A DNA stretch of 64,000 nucleotides, from positions 29,995,501 through 30,059,500 of the forward strand of contig CM059586.1 in the NCBI GenBank assembly GCA_030407085.1. The letters are read 5' to 3'. Made by a program: the position numbers and the translations under genes. The notes under the pieces are model-generated. The model saw only the letters and a program-made list of their open reading frames with translations, had not been told where the DNA came from and searched no databases. The DNA is from Trichopria drosophilae. Taxonomy: Eukaryota; Arthropoda; Insecta; Hymenoptera; Diapriidae. Below are positions 23,301 through 35,560 of the stretch, one piece after another. Positions within the stretch are counted from its first letter, which is position 1. The number at the start of each line of letters is the position of its first letter.

Positions 23301-26300
23301 AATGATCCAGATCCAGAGACTATTGTAGATCCAACGATAGAAGAACAGCATGATATCTCTATGGAAACTAAAAAGGATGAAACTCTACCAGTTGTGCCTG
23401 TGTTGTCAACAGAGGAACCAGTCGTTACCAACGTTGATCCTTTTGAGGAGAATCGAGATTGTAATCTTGTCACTGGACTTGATAATATCCTGCAGTCAAA
23501 CCCTACTGATGATATCGTTGAAACGGTTCCTATGGAAAGTAATAAGATTTTCTTAAACCTTGATACTAACACGACAACAACAATGAAATTAGAAACTGAA
23601 AGTAAAAACGATTTACCAGAAACTCCAGTTACATCTTTGTTGAAAAGTTCAAGTAAAGATGACATTTCCAAACTTAAAACTGAGATGAAGGATGATAATC
23701 ACACAGCAAAGCCTGTTTCATTTAGCCCGAATAATAGTTTCGTCCCAATAAGTAGCAAAACTGATTCGTTACATTCGGATCTTTCCAACGACATATTTGC
23801 GTCACTGCAAGTGCCTTCAAGTTCACACAATCCTGAATCAATATCTCCAACAGCCGCTTTCCTCATGGCTTTTCCCCTGGTGTCTTCGCTTAGTGGTAAA
23901 ACTGAAGTTTTGGAAGAAGAATTGAAAGAAGACTTTAAGTATCATAGTCAAACTCCTCCGATGCTTTTGCAAATCGGAACAATAGAGCCGAACAGTTTCA
24001 AATTAAAAAATGTAAATAACTCGGAAAATATTGTTGCGACTACAGCAAATGATCTAAAGACGCACGAAACGTCGACTACTTTAACATCTATAACATCGAC
24101 GACTTCTTCTTCCAATAAAACCTTGCCGAAAATGATCAGTAATGAAACTCTGAAAGATACATATAAAATTATCCAATCGTCTGATGCGATGAAAATTCCA
24201 AATGACATAACTCCGTTGCCGGATAATTCATCAAACATTCAAACATCCGGTGGAATCGTCGATCAGTCATCGGCGACAGGTCAAACCATCCCCTCAACGA
24301 ATGTCGTCCAAGATTTTCCACCTAGCAGTAAACCCCAAACAAATTTCACTTATTCGATAACTCCGACGAAAGATATCCCGTTAACTTCATTAGCAACTGG
24401 TCCATTGCCGAATCACAGGCAAAATAAATATACCGTAAATACAGCGCGTAGCGGAGTGCAATATAACTACGCATGCCAAGCCGCCAGTGATCAGTCGGAC
24501 CTTTCAAAAATTCAAATTTGTCCAATGGAAACCTACAATGATAGAACTAATGAGAATTCATTCGAAAATATGCGATCTAGAAACGTCCCATTTTCAACCG
24601 CACCAAACATTCTCACCACCGACTGTCCTGTTAGTAAAACGCATCAGTCAACGGTTCAAACAATTGATCAACAAAAAATTATGGAGGTTCAAATGCTTGG
24701 GTCTAATCAACAGCAAGTTCAGAATGAGAGTTACGAGTCACTGAAGAAAATAAACGAAATGAAAAAAATAAACGTGCCAGATGAGTCCATTATCTATCAG
24801 AAAAAATCGGAGCATCCTATGACTACGTCCTATTCTGTTCCTTATGATAAAAACGCCAAAAAAATCGTAACATCATCGACATCGAGTACTACAAATGACA
24901 AACCTCCGGTATCTCGAAATTCATATCCTCAAAATTCGTTCGTTACTACGACGTATGAAGAATCGAACCTTTCAAGGTCTACGACGACTGTGGCGCCCAA
25001 TACTTCCAACTTCAGCATTTTATCATGGACCACATTCTCTCCGCCTAGTAACAGTGTCGCACAATTTGATCAAACGACATCCATAACAGATTCCTCGCAA
25101 AATAAGACGGTGTGCGACAACTTCAATTACGTCCCTACGCCTCATAAAGAAATAATACCCAATACTTCTCAACCTTCTTATCCTGTAACCGAAACACAGA
25201 CTTTTGACAAAACTAAAAAGTCACATGATATGCAGAAACGAGCATACATTGACCCAACGAAATCTCGAAATGCCCGGCCTACAAATCAACATCCGCCTCA
25301 AAAATCCAGCCGAATCCACAATCAAACGCAGGCTTCCGATTATAAATTCAACGAAAAGAATAAATATAAATATCCTGTAGACATGGAATACATACATGAT
25401 TTTGGCCTGGATTCGACGCATCATACACAGAATCAGCATCAGCAGTCGAAGGGTCAAGTCCAACAGCTTAAATCTGATAAGTCCAGGTATGCAATGCCGG
25501 ATTACGATCCACAAACCTACGACTCCGACGCCAATGTCCAATCTAGATATTCAAATTCAGAGGTCTTTGGTTTCAAATATGGGGAAAAACAACAGACTCA
25601 CCATAAGTACCAGTCTTCGCAATCAACAGCATTACATGATACCTTGTCGTACCCTGATAATAAACATGTACAGCATCAGCAACAACATCAACAACAACAG
25701 ATCAGAACGGAACAAACTCATCAGAATTTGAACAAAAAAACTCACCAAGTTCAGCAAGTTCAGCAACAACAGCAGCATTTACATCAGCAAGCGATGAGAC
25801 CACCAGTAAATTGGATGATGACGCCAGAAATCAAGCACAATTCAAATATCGATATAATTTTGCCGCCAATTGGGAAAGAGCTTGAATTTTGCCAAAATAA
25901 CATTTTCTCGCAGACGTCGGGTTACAATCAGGCGACTGCGAATCATCAGTTTTATAACAATTATGACGTACCGCCTCACGGATTTACCAATATTCCGACC
26001 CTGCAAAGTGAACCGAAGAGAAGCATAGACCCAACTTTTTATTCGGATGAACAAGCGTTTACTTGGTCGCCGACCAAGAATGTTACACAAAGCGTTGATC
26101 AAGGACAGACTTTAAAGGTCGACGTTCCATCCACGTTACCGACTCTAGTTGGTGATCTTGCTTTGGGAACTAATATGCCGGAAAAGCAGAATTTCCTTTT
26201 CGCGCAAATGCCAGTCAGGTCAAACAATGATCAAGGAAAAGACTCAAAAGATAAAGATCGAGATTACCATGCGATTTTGAATTCTCAAAATGTTCAACAT

Positions 26301-29300
26301 GCTTCGCAAGGCATGTCGTTCTTATCGGTTAGTCAATTAGTTGAACAAGAGAAGGCTGAGAAGAATCAACAACAGCAGCAACAGCAACAGCAACAACAAC
26401 AGCAACAGCATCATCATCATCAACATCATCATCACCAGCAGCAACAACAATCGACCAGAAAGCAAAGAAAGAGTAATAACAATCCAAGAACTAACGGAAA
26501 ACGTTTGGAAATGAGGAAGAACGCTTCTGAACAACTTCATCGACATGACGAGAAAAATGCTGCATTTTCCGATCAAACATTTCAGCAACAGCAGCATCAA
26601 CAGCAACAGAAGTACCAACAGAATGAAGTTCACTGGCGTAGCAGGAACTGTAAAAGTAATTATACAGCTGAGGCTTTGATTGGAACAAATAATACCGGCA
26701 ACGACAACGACCAGGACAAGAATCTCGTCAAGTATTCCAATTATCCTCAAAATAAGTTCACCGGCTTTCCTTCTGATACAATGTCAATCAACTACTTCCC
26801 TAATGTCGAGGACACTAGTGCGGGATACGGACAAGTGGTTAATCAAAATTTCAATCATTCGTATGCCTATCCGTCGAATACTAATATATATCCGACATCG
26901 AACTTTATAACAAATATCTCTAATACACCAACCAATTACATGATGTCGTTGCACGAAAACACCGATTACTTGGAATCTAACAACTTCTTACTACCACCAA
27001 ACGTGACGACCACAGCGATATCCACACCGACTTTGACGAACATGACTGGAGCAAAAGGGCATCAATACACTTCTGGAAAACATCAAAATTGCGATAAGAG
27101 ACTTTATTTCACCCAACAAAAGAAAGGAAAAAGAAAAGTTGAAAACGGAGTCCAAAATTTTGAATTTCCGTTATCTGGCATTTCGTCACCTTTGGATGAT
27201 TATCACCATCCAAGTTCTTTCTTGACTCCACATGCCAATCCACTGTATCAAAATCATCCGCAAGCTAACGTTTATTCTAAGCCAATGAATACGTTGGCAC
27301 CTCCACCTCCACCGCCACCGCCCTCGACGTTTCCACCACCTGTAAGCGGCACGCAAGGCAACGCCACGAGTAACCCGATGGCTATGGCACCGATGTCCCA
27401 TCATCCGTCTGGAACGAGTTTGACGAATTTCAACCTTAGTACAATATTCCCGGAAATTAACGATAAGGTAAATTATTTTTCATTATTGAACTCTCCTTCT
27501 TAACAAAAATGCATAAATATTTCTTGAGGCTTGATATACAACGGTGTTTTTTGTACACTTTAAGTTGTTAAGCTAGGTTAATTATTAACCCTCCTGCGCA
27601 CTAAGCCGTATATGGGCAAATCTACAGAACTTTTAAACTTAGGTGTAAGTGAGGACATGCTCGTTTATATTTGTATTGAAATATATGTACGTGGTAAAAC
27701 AAGTATAATAGTAGTAAATATAGATACCGATGAAGTATTAGTCTCATAGCAGCGAGTTTGAAATGATTTCAGGAAGGCTAATGAAGAAAAATTAACAAGT
27801 TTGACTTGTAAGTTGCCTAAACTTTTCTACTCTTAACAGTTTTTCTGTGACGCCGTAATAGTTATCGAACTAAATCCAATTGAATTAGCTTCCTGTATCA
27901 ATTATACAATCTCACCTGCCAGAAAATCGATGTGCTACTTCCCAGACGGAAGTTATAATACTGTTAAAATGTGTAAGAACATAATTGAGTTTTTTGAATT
28001 TTGGCAAAGTTAACTGTTTTAACGACACGCCGTCTTTCTAAATTCAAAGCTATGAACATACCTTTATAGTTAACGTGAAAACGAAAATTTTGAGACGTGG
28101 TAGATGTGTGTGCTGCAAGTATTCTTCAAATGACAGCACTTCAAATATAGGTTGTCGAAACGTAACTCGCAAAGAAAAATCAGTTTTTCCTAGGGCACAT
28201 CAAAAATATCATCTTTGGGGGCCTAGTTGAGATTGTAATTGGTTTCTTTACTCTAATTATATATAAAAACGCAGTGGCGCTAGTGAGACATTTAAATATT
28301 AGGCTGCAGAGGCTTAACTAATTTTATGAACGACTTTGTCTTATGTATAAAGTACACTTTATCCTCTCTTCATTACTTTTCTACGGCAAGTAAAGCAATG
28401 GGTGCCCATAAAATATCATGTACAACTCATGCACATATATCAAAGGTCATACGCTTGTATATTTACTGCGTAATGTAATATAATATGAACTAATTAGTTC
28501 AAAGGGATTGAAATGGCCATTTTTCACAATCATTTTGATGACGCCGACTTAGTGGTCTATATAGCGGGTAACTCTTTGTGTTTAATACCACTAAAAAAGC
28601 ATTTTAGACGACGTGTATCATACTTATGAAAAAAAATCCATTCATAATTTAATTTTACGCACACTATAGTCTAGATTTAATTGTAGAATGTATTTTTAGC
28701 GCTGTTAAACATGAGTTGTCCACTAAGTAGGTTTCTATTACCAGACACGTAATTACTATATAGAGTAGGCCTACATTCGGTAGCAATTTTTGTAGGCGAT
28801 AACCCCAAAATTTTATATTTTCATACTATATTTATAATTACTGCTATGTTTTGAATGTACATGTATGTATGTACGAATGTAATGTATCTACAATTTTTAT
28901 TTCTTAACCCTCTATGCACGACGCCGTCCTTTAAAAATGAGTAACAGGGACGGATTCCTAGTCTCAGTTGACCAATTAAACATGTGTATCATAAGAAAAA
29001 CGTGTGCTTTGAAGTTGAAAAAAAAATTTTTTTTTTCACCAAAATGAAAAGTTCTGTGGATTTGCCCATATATACGTCCAAACGAGGTTCTTACCGTAGT
29101 CGGAAAGACGTATATATACGTCCTGACAATTTTTTTACTGGGAAATTTTTCAAGGGTCTATTACGGCTCAAATTAAAGCTGAAGACTTCATTTTCAAGAT
29201 AGACTTGGTATAAATCATGATATTTCTTTTTTTCTTTTCGAAAACATCAATAAAAAATGTCTAAATATTATCGAAAATGTGTGTTTTTTTATCAAAGTTG

Positions 29301-30436
29301 AAAACTTGTTCAAATGAGGCTCAAAATCTCTACTCGGGAGTTTTTGGGGTCGCTGATTACGAATCTGATGACAGAAATCATAAATTCAAAATGACGGATC
29401 CAATATGGCGGCCAAAAATACAAAATATTGACCTATTTTTTATAAAACTTGGTATGCATAGGTTTTCGAGGTCGCTGTTCAAGAATTTGATATCTGTTTT
29501 TTGAAATTCAAAATGGCGGATCCAATAAAACTTTATTCTTACATATTAAATATTATATAAAATTAAAAATAATATTATATAACATTCATTTTAACATTTA
29601 TTTTAAACATTAAAAATCTTCTTTGGTGTGGTAGATCTCAAAGCATCGATCTATGCATAAACCAACATTTTGAATGTCAGAAAACTGACATTAGAGTCTT
29701 GATCAGCGACTCCAAAAACGTAGAAAGTAATGTTTGCAATTTTGCAAATATGTAAAATAACAAACCTGGATACGGTAACGGAAAGTCGGGTAAAACGCTT
29801 ACGCAAGAGGGTTAAGAATATAATGTAAACTCAAAAAGTAGAAATTTTAATGGTTTTTGTACGATAGAAAATAATAATGTAGTTGCACATCACCAGTGCC
29901 AAAGAAAGTAATGCACAAAAAATGTAAACAAAGGATTCTTGAAAATGTGATAAATTCGCTATTATTTAATCAACCTTGGTTACTATTTTTTTTTCAGGTG
30001 AGTGGATATAAATCATCGGGAAATGGAATAGCGGCAGGTTTATCACAACCAGCAAGCCATACAGCTGCGAGCTATTCCCAGAGGCCGAGTTACACTAATT
30101 CACTTGGGCAAATGCCTCAGGTTAGAAACTTATTCTATTCTTTACCGGCAATAAGATTAATTCTATTGTTTAGTATTAGTCTTATTCTGAAAGTAGCATT
30201 TGTATTTGTCTGAAATTGAAGTTTTAATTTTTGGTATAAAGTTGAGGTCAATATTAGATTGAATGACGGAATTTCATTGCTTTCACTTCATGCCTCAACT
30301 CTTAAAATTGTATAATTAATTACTAAAATATTGTTTGTTTAATTATATTTAGGTAACAGAATCTATAGTGCAATTCAGCAGTGAAGGTACCGTTTTGCCT
30401 ACTTCCGGAGTTGCGGTTCGTTACAAGAATCCCTGA
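17329..30436 (+). CDS. bHLH protein, insect counterpart of USF3 (KIAA2018)
   Basis: A nuclear bHLH transcription-factor-like protein of 2,063 residues. Seven exons with GT-AG borders and consistent phases: 17329-17348, 17420-17616, 17780-17971, 18046-18306, 22153-27467, 29998-30120, 30353-30436. Residues about 8-65 form a bHLH (WERDRRTRMNAYFKTLADLL, then DILIHASKYIKDL), followed by a coiled helix (EELNKLKKLVTQLVSR). Exon 5 holds a long Ser/Thr/Asn-rich region, Gln/His tracts and a run of about eight prolines. Two short blocks match my memory of vertebrate USF3: YTAEALIG late in exon 5 and LTNFNLSTIFPEI at its end. In the basic region, the Glu-Arg pair is kept but the usual His-Asn before it is replaced by Ala-Lys. 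The ATG at 22113 is intronic. AATAAA motifs follow at about 30,562-30,573. Confidence 0.85.
18666..19069. mobile_element. TTAA-ended MITE in intron 4 of the USF3-like gene
   Basis: The ends are TTAACCCTTAAAGATACACC at 18666 and CGCTTTAAGGGTTAA at 19069. Subterminal GTGGGGTC and GGAGACCCC motifs occur near both ends, which is the style of piggyBac-like elements. It is about 400 bp with no transposase. Confidence 0.75.
19234..19716. mobile_element. Fold-back element with 21-bp perfect inverted termini
   Basis: ATTAAATGGAAAAGTGGCCC at 19234 is repeated in inverse orientation at 19696-19716, extending to 21 bases. The interior is 440 bp and unique, and includes a diverged copy of the GATCATAATCAGTGAC/AATTTTAAAATTGG words seen in the 10.6-11.9 kb element. 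It lies within intron 4 of the USF3-like gene. Confidence 0.68.
19717..21235. other. USF3-like intron 4, unclassified sequence
   Basis: There is no ORF of note. Loosely repeated words such as TTATAACTTTGCAACAAA occur near 20,322 and 20,482, suggesting old repeats, but I cannot delimit an element. Confidence 0.4.
21236..21560. repeat. Dispersed repeat (also at 58.7 kb)
   Basis: A block around 21,405-21,560 contains TTCAATATCTCAAA, CAATTGGATATTTTGGCGGT, TTTGGAT and AATCGAC words. The same words occur in the same order at about 58,745-58,880. A third, more diverged unit lies just upstream at 21,270-21,370. The element type is unknown. Confidence 0.7.
27585..29815. mobile_element. Nested TTAA-ended elements filling USF3-like intron 5
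   Basis: The left terminus is TTAACCCTCCTGCGCACTAA at 27585. The right terminus is TTACGCAAGAGGGTTAA ending at 29815. A second left-type terminus, TTAACCCTCTATGCACGACG, starts at 28914. An internal inverted pair (TATATGGGCAAATCTACAGA near 27,612 and TCTGTGGATTTGCCCATATA near 29,053) supports two related elements, one inside or next to the other. At 29,345-29,525 there are two copies of the GGTCGCTGATTACGAATC...AAAATGGCGGATCC unit of the 10.6-kb fold-back. No transposase ORF is visible. Confidence 0.68.
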
Positions 30437-31226
30437 CGACAGGGGAAAAGAGTAGCGACATTATTAAACGCCACGACCTCGGGAAGGTCCTTGGTTCCCG
30501 AGAATAACGTCGGTCGATTAGACGACGTTTTGTACAAATGTACATAGTTATATTTTAAGTAAATAAATAAATAAGCAAAGTATTTAAACAAACGTATTTG
30601 TTCATTTCTTATCCTGTATCTGGAATTGCTTTTAGTATAAAATGTAGTTAAGTGATAGTATTAGGTGTAGATTCATAACAGACAATGATGTATACATTTT
30701 CGGACAATTGTCTGCCAACTTCATCCCATGTCTTCCATCATCATCCAACGTCAATCGTCTATAAATTTATGGAAAAGTGGTCCTATACCGCTCACACCGT
30801 GTTTCTCTCTCTTTTTTTTAATTTTTCTAAAAAATGTATGTTTGTTTTTAACCAGACAGAAAAAGGGGAATTGTAAGGGAGAGTGGTGTAAGTTGGCACA
30901 GTCTAATTTTTAAGCGCTACAGTGTTGCCAGACTTACCGTTTCTATACTATAAACTAACTTTAAAACACGGCAACTTTTGATGATATGTAGTTGTTGTTA
31001 CTTGTTTCCTTCGAAGCAATACGACATACAAACAATATTCGATAGTTCGAAAGTGTCAATTTGTGCCTTTGTATTTAAGGTAAGTATGTGTTTTACTTTA
31101 TTTTTAAAACCGTTTTTATTGGTATTTGTTATGTTACGAAAAAATATCGGATAAATAATTTATGACATAAATTATAAAAAATATGCATGTGGTGTAAGTT
31201 GGCATGTATTATTTATGTATATTACA

Positions 31227-32457
31227 TACAGTACCATTCAAAAGTATGATCAAAAATAAAAAAGGGAATTAAAGAGGAGACTTTCAGCTCCTCAGCCGTG
31301 GTAGTTTCATTTCAATATATACATTTCTCTATGAACTACGCTCGATTTATTAAAGTCATTTTTTCGAATTATTTTTTTCTTTTTCAATCCGCTCCCATTT
31401 TTTTTTAAAATGATTGCAGGAGAAATGTACCACATGTAATCGAAAGGTAATTCCTATAGCTTTAATTTGCCTCTTCGGGATTTTGTTTAATATTTCTTTA
31501 GAAATACTTATTTAATTTTGAACAAATTAATGTGATTTTTTTCAGTCTGCTATATCTCGGAAAATTAAAGTGATATAAAAAACGTTTAAGAAACAATAAG
31601 TTTCATTTTTTAATTATTCATTGGCTGAAATTATTTCAAATTTTTAGAAGGAAATTTTTTTTATCGTATTTTGTCGACTTCAACATTTGTTGTGTAACAA
31701 TCATTTTCGGATGCAAAGTTGCATTTAAACTATGATCAAGTTTAAGATTATGTTTGTCTTTACTATTAGGATGTTTCACGCAAAGCGCGTAGCATGAATA
31801 CAATTGTTGATACTTTCTATATATTATGTTAAAATAAAGTTCATTGTTCATTTATAAATACGTGTACATGAATTATTATATCGCAAACTGAGTTGAAATG
31901 CAAATCTAGATCTGTTAATAATCGCAGCACAAAAGAGTAAATTTGACAAAATAGGATACAAAAAATTTCCTTCGAAAAATTTGAAAAAATTTCAGCCAAT
32001 AGACGATTAAAAAATGAAACTTTTTGTTTCTTAAATATTTGTTATATCACATCAATTTTCCGAGATATAGCAGATAGAAAAAAAATCACGTTATTTTGTT
32101 CAAAATTGAATAAGTTTTTGTAAAGAAATATTAGACAAAATCCCGAAGAGGCAAATTAAAGCTACAGAGATTACCGTTCGATTACAAGTTGTACATTTCT
32201 CCTGCAATAATTTTTTATAAAATGGGAGCGAATTGAATAAGAAAAAAATAAAACGAAAAAATGACTTTAGTAAATTGAGCATAGTTCATAGAGAAATGTA
32301 TATATAGAAATGAAACCACCACGGCTGAGGAGCTGAAAGTCTCCTCTTTAATTCCCTTTTTTATTTTTCCCGTACGTTGACTTGGCGATGAGATATCAAC
32401 ATTTTAATTTAGCCGAAATTCCGCAAGGGTGAGCTCATACTTTTGAGCGGTACTGTA
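31227..32457. mobile_element. 1.2-kb Tc1/mariner-like fold-back element
   Basis: The termini are TACAGTACCATTCAAAAGTA at 31227 and TTTTGAGCGGTACTGTA ending at 32457, with TA at both edges. The arms are about 600 bp and mirror each other closely: TTCAGCTCCTCAGCCGTGGT near 31,284 pairs with CACGGCTGAGGAGCTGAAAG near 32,319. TA target and CAGT...AAAGTATGA-type ends suit Tc1/mariner. There is no transposase. The flanks both carry GGTGTAAGTTGGCA-like words (30,884 and 31,190) and GTGCCACCACC at 32,635, so it probably sits inside an older element. Confidence 0.82.
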
Positions 32458-33738
32458 TGTATATATATTATATATTATTTATTCACTAGATTTTTACGGG
32501 CTATAACACCTTTTTTACATGAAATATTAACATTCATGTGGTGCAATTAAAATAACAAAATTTATATAAATTTATATAAGGATAGAATAAGACAACAATA
32601 TATAAGACTAGCAGTAATACTGTAGCATCATATGTGCCACCACCCCTTAAAGGGTTAAAATATGGGGTATTTACAGGAATTATAGGTAGCATCGGGTGAA
32701 AACATTTGTAAAATGTTCCTGGTCACGAACACGAAAACGCCTTAAATACCTGTATTAGTACAAGGGAGTGAAATGTACGCGAAAGCGAAAATTAATTATA
32801 TATTATGTACAGAATTACTCTGTAAATTTTAATTATCTAAAAGTTACTAATGTAAAATGAAAAACGGGTTAGTATCATTTAGTCATTCGCTCACTCGGAA
32901 ATAGAAAAAAACTACCAATTTATTAATAAAATTCTTCTAATCAAAAAGTGGAAATGGAATATTTTAGTTTATGTATCTTATATATTTACATTATTTTTTA
33001 TATAATCATATAAAATTATATTTTATTATATATCTTATGTGTCTTATATATTTTAGTCTACTTATTAGTATAGTAATGAATCAGTAGTTTTTAATTATTT
33101 ATTAGTCAAAATGATTACTAATAGAATTGGTGACCTACTTTTCGTTTTTCAATTAGCAGTTGTTACTTCATTCGGATTTAGTGATTGCAAAGTCTAATTT
33201 TAGCGTGTAATTAAGTCTTAGAAAAACTATTTCACATTTATTTCAAGCATTGCGGGTCACAGTATTTGTAATAAACTGAATATTTCCGTGCCCTTACTTT
33301 AATGACATTATCTTATTTTTTATAGACTCGAATATTGATGAAAATACATGCATTCACCAGATCTATCGCTTCACAAACTATGCTTCAAGCTGACAATGAT
33401 GAAAAACTTCAGAAAACTAATCCACAATTTTTCAAATTTCAGTATTTCATGTTTTCTTAGACAATGGTATATCGCCACAAGTACCCGGGTAAAAGATATA
33501 TTTTTCTTGGAGTAAATTGCTGCCAAATTGAAGTTAAAACTAGATGCCTTCGACCCCGGTGCCTAGAATTTTGGCTAAATTCGTATTGCAGTTCTAGCAG
33601 CCCTGACGAAAGGCTGATGCTTCCGGGAATATTCCCATTTTAACACTGCCAGGAAAGAAGGCGGCAGAGGGCAGTTCTAGCATCGTTGGGTTCGAGTAGT
33701 TTCTATACATATATTGTAACAATATCTTGTTCCTTAAA
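32458..33738. other. Intergenic, no recognised gene
   Basis: This is AT-rich sequence without a supportable ORF. A possible right end of an older element occurs at about 32,635-32,655. Confidence 0.45.
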
Positions 33739-34198
33739 TAGGGTGAATATGCCAATGCATGGACGGTTAAGCATTTTTCACACTTTAATCGATTGTAACT
33801 TTTGAATTCTTTTATGAAAATTTAATTATGATACCACCATTAGAATCGTTAGACTCTGCTCTTTATGACCGTGTAGTTCAACCTTTGATTTTATTGAATT
33901 ATTAACCTCGTCCTCATACGTTTGTAAAAAAATCCGCTAAACCCCAATGAATAGACGGGTTAAATCAAATGGGACGTTTTCAGTATCAGTTTTGGATGGC
34001 TTTAAAACTTTGCTTTGATTTTACAAAATAATAAAGACTGGAAGATCAATAGTACTGTAAATATTGTTTTGAATGTTCAAAGAACATAAAAATATGTATT
34101 TTGTTGCATGTTGTGCATCATACATTCATAAGAAATAGAAATATGTAGAAAATTGTCCATTCATTGGTAGTGGTCCATTCATTGGCATATTCACCCTA
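33739..34198. mobile_element. 460-bp MITE, termini TAGGGTGAATATGCCAATG
   Basis: TAGGGTGAATATGCCAATG at 33739 is inverted as CATTGGCATATTCACCCTA ending at 34198, with TA at both edges. It is non-coding. TA-bordered termini suggest a Tc1/mariner-type mobiliser. Confidence 0.8.
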
Positions 34199-35287
34199 TA
34201 TTAAAATTGAAAATGAGCATTTTCGAAACTTCGACCCCGACCGCAGGTCAGCCGAAGCACTGATAAATGAGCACGTCTTGTTCACACTGATGCTTAAAAA
34301 AACGCGGTTTAGTCGAGTTTTTGACAGGTCGGGTTGCAGGAAATACATTTTTTTATATGTGGGATACTTCGGTTTCCGTTTTTTACGGCATTATCGTTGA
34401 TTTTACGAAGAAATGAATAAAACCTTTTTTGTAGAGAATTCGATGTTCTATATTTTTTGTTTGAAACATTTTTTTGTACGGTTTGTATTTTTTGTTAAAA
34501 AATGGAAAAAACGTGTTTTTTGAGCGTTTTTTTGTTAAACCTCCCCATAATCTAGTATGCATTGTCTCCAAAAACTAATCAGATCTAAATTTGGCCAAGA
34601 GAAACCCAAATCCGTTTGTACTTTTTAAATTCGTCCTGCCAGTCGCGAGATATCGCGTATATAAAATTTTGCCACGGACGGACGGACGGACGTACAACCT
34701 AACGGACACCAATTTTTTTATTGTTGCTTTGGGTTCCTTAGGGCCTGAAACGTCGACATTTGATAAAAAACTATAGGGTAATTTTTTGGCGGGAACTGAC
34801 CAAATTCAATACTTCGCCAGACCTATTGTCTGGGTCGAAGTAAAATTGATTCACTATTCATTTTTATTTGCATTTTCTCTAATCCGTAGGCAGAAATCTA
34901 AATTTGTTTACCTGTAATAAAATTCATGATCAATTTTTATACAAAGTTTTCTAACTCAAATTTTAAAATATTATAAACAAACTAATTTATTTGATCGTGC
35001 GTACTCTTAGGCAATGGGTATTTTTACGTTACTTTACCCACTTTATAACATATTTATCTGCCTTTGACATACGAAGTATCATTTTCGACGTATTTTTTCG
35101 TGCTGAAAACGAAGGCCCTCGCAGAATTTTACTATCACGTCACATGTTGGAACAAAACGTGGTTAAATGTGTAAAATATATCGGTTTATTTTGTAGCAAA
35201 AGGAAATTTATTTTTTACAAGCAAAGTATCATTTCCGACGTATTTTTTTGTGCTGAAAAATATATCAATGTTACTGTTTCTTTTCAG
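34199..35287. other. Intergenic, no recognised gene
   Basis: A (GACG)n-like run lies at about 34,676-34,690. A 35-bp direct duplication lies at about 35,072-35,110 and 35,223-35,262 (AGTATCATTTTCGACGTATT against AGTATCATTTCCGACGTATT). The ORF that spans them is not convincing. Confidence 0.45.
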
Positions 35288-35560
35288 AACTCCGAAAATT
35301 AGATGGAATGTCAAAACACTTCCATTTTTAGAAGTATTACTAAATATTTTGTTTGTAGCCTTCATAGTTGACCGTTTACTTGTTCCTCCATTTGCAAAGT
35401 TCAACAAGCATGTACTGGATCCTCGAGTAATTTTGAAAATCATCGGTGCCAGCGTACCAGAGTTTTTATTACTTGTATGTACATTTTACCTCGTGCTCCA
35501 CTCATGGACGAACGGCTGAACAGAGAGATGCTACGATTCGCTGATCGAGAATTTTATGAG
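35288..35560 (+). pseudogene. Sterol O-acyltransferase exon relic
   Basis: This corresponds to the seventh coding exon of the intact SOAT gene (50122-50395). It keeps the acceptor (TTTTCAG), the donor after TTTTATGAG and recognisable residues: IRWNV, VAFIVDRLLVPPFAKFN, FYLVLHSWTNG. Compared with the intact exon, one codon is lost before FYLVLH. The Trp codon of NGW is changed to a stop (TGA 35517-35519), and a two-base insertion follows before the ATGCTACGATT block. No other SOAT exon is visible nearby. It lies in the same orientation about 10.7 kb upstream of the intact gene, so it is probably the last trace of a tandem paralogue. By eye it is roughly half identical at protein level. Confidence 0.85.

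Noticed and set aside
23015..23671. 218-codon minus-strand ORF
   Set aside because: It is a shadow of the long USF3-like exon; its Ser/Val-rich content mirrors the Thr/Glu codons of the plus strand.
26337..26750. 137-codon Leu-rich minus-strand ORF resembling a membrane protein
   Set aside because: It is the antisense reading of the CAA/CAG and CAT repeats, not a gene.
34676..34690. GACG repeat as a satellite
   Set aside because: It has only three to four units, too short to call.
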